A DNA stretch of 64,000 nucleotides from Bacillus sp. ISL-7 (lineage in GTDB: Bacteria; Bacillota; Bacilli; Bacillales_B; DSM-18226). A program made the translations under genes and the position numbers. The notes under the pieces were generated by a model. The model ran no database searches. It was not told where the DNA came from and was given only the letters and a program-made list of their open reading frames with translations. Shown in pieces: positions 63,965 to 64,000 of this stretch. The stretch is from the NCBI RefSeq assembly GCF_018613065.1, contig NZ_JAGGQW010000046.1, positions 142,925 through 206,924 on the forward strand, given 5' to 3'. How positions within the stretch are numbered: the stretch's first letter is position 1; every line of letters begins with the position of its first letter.

Positions 63965-64000
63965 CCTGTTGATTTGCGCGGAAGGCACGCAGACTCCTGC
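63965..64000. repeat. 5' end of a Bacillus intergenic repeat element (cut by window)
   Basis: The terminal GTTGATTTGCGCGG, AAGGCACGCAGACTCCTGC is much richer in G+C than its flank. It resembles the start of the abundant Bacillus repeat that reads TTGATTTCCGCTCCAGGCAC...GACTCCTGCGGG. Only the first part is in the window. Confidence 0.5.

Overview
The window reads as a chromosomal segment of a low-GC, endospore-forming member of the Bacillaceae. The evidence is strong AGGAGG-type ribosome-binding sites, spore and sporulation genes (yteA, a Spo0E-family gene, kapB, kapD, yutH, coat-like proteins), an S-box methionine operon, and long gene order shared with the Bacillus subtilis yug-kap-yui-yum-yut region. 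The 21-bp intergenic repeats fit Neobacillus-type genomes, but I cannot fix the genus from the sequence. I saw no rRNA, tRNA, CRISPR array or insertion sequence.

Region 1 (1-10.6 kb, all minus strand) is accessory. It starts with a biofilm/capsule operon in the order epsA-like (Wzz), epsB-like tyrosine kinase, an EAR-type antitermination RNA, a 46-aa unknown protein, and an epsC-like dehydratase cut by the window edge. Upstream and co-directional is a complete paeninodin-type lasso peptide cluster: cyclase C, a 50-aa precursor, HPr-kinase-like precursor kinase, B1, B2, nucleotidyltransferase and ABC exporter. Both operons have good sigma-A promoters. Both carry the same 16-bp inverted repeat, GTTCT...GAAC, that matches the SinR operator, which suggests that matrix and lasso peptide are produced under one switch.

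Region 2 (10.6-18.7 kb, plus) is an S-box (SAM-I) controlled operon, metI-metC-yitJ-metH. Its four coding regions overlap end to end and cover transsulfuration to homocysteine, methylene-THF reduction and homocysteine methylation.

Region 3 (18.7-37.5 kb) is a mosaic. It holds a MarR regulator with an MFS pump under a palindromic operator, a short flavoprotein, a VOC protein, a QacA-type pump, pirin, a NERD-domain protein bracketed by phased 21-bp repeats, and a regulator plus secreted-peptide quorum-sensing pair of RNPP type. It also holds corA with a structured 5' leader, a CDF exporter, yteA, an amino-acid permease, a LysE exporter and a ykoS-ykoT-gtrA cell-surface glycosylation set.

Region 4 (37.5-64 kb) is conserved backbone. 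It contains yugO-yugN-pgi-yugJ, glutamate dehydrogenase with rocD, yugI, yugE, alaX, a low-complexity coat-like protein, and a SOD-like lipoprotein lacking one copper ligand. These are followed by a cyclophilin lipoprotein, kapB/kapD, yuxO, pepA, yuiC-yuiB-yuiA, yumB/yumC, yutM, yuzB, yutJ, yuzD, yutI, yutH and yutG. The last 35 bp look like the start of a common Bacillus intergenic repeat.
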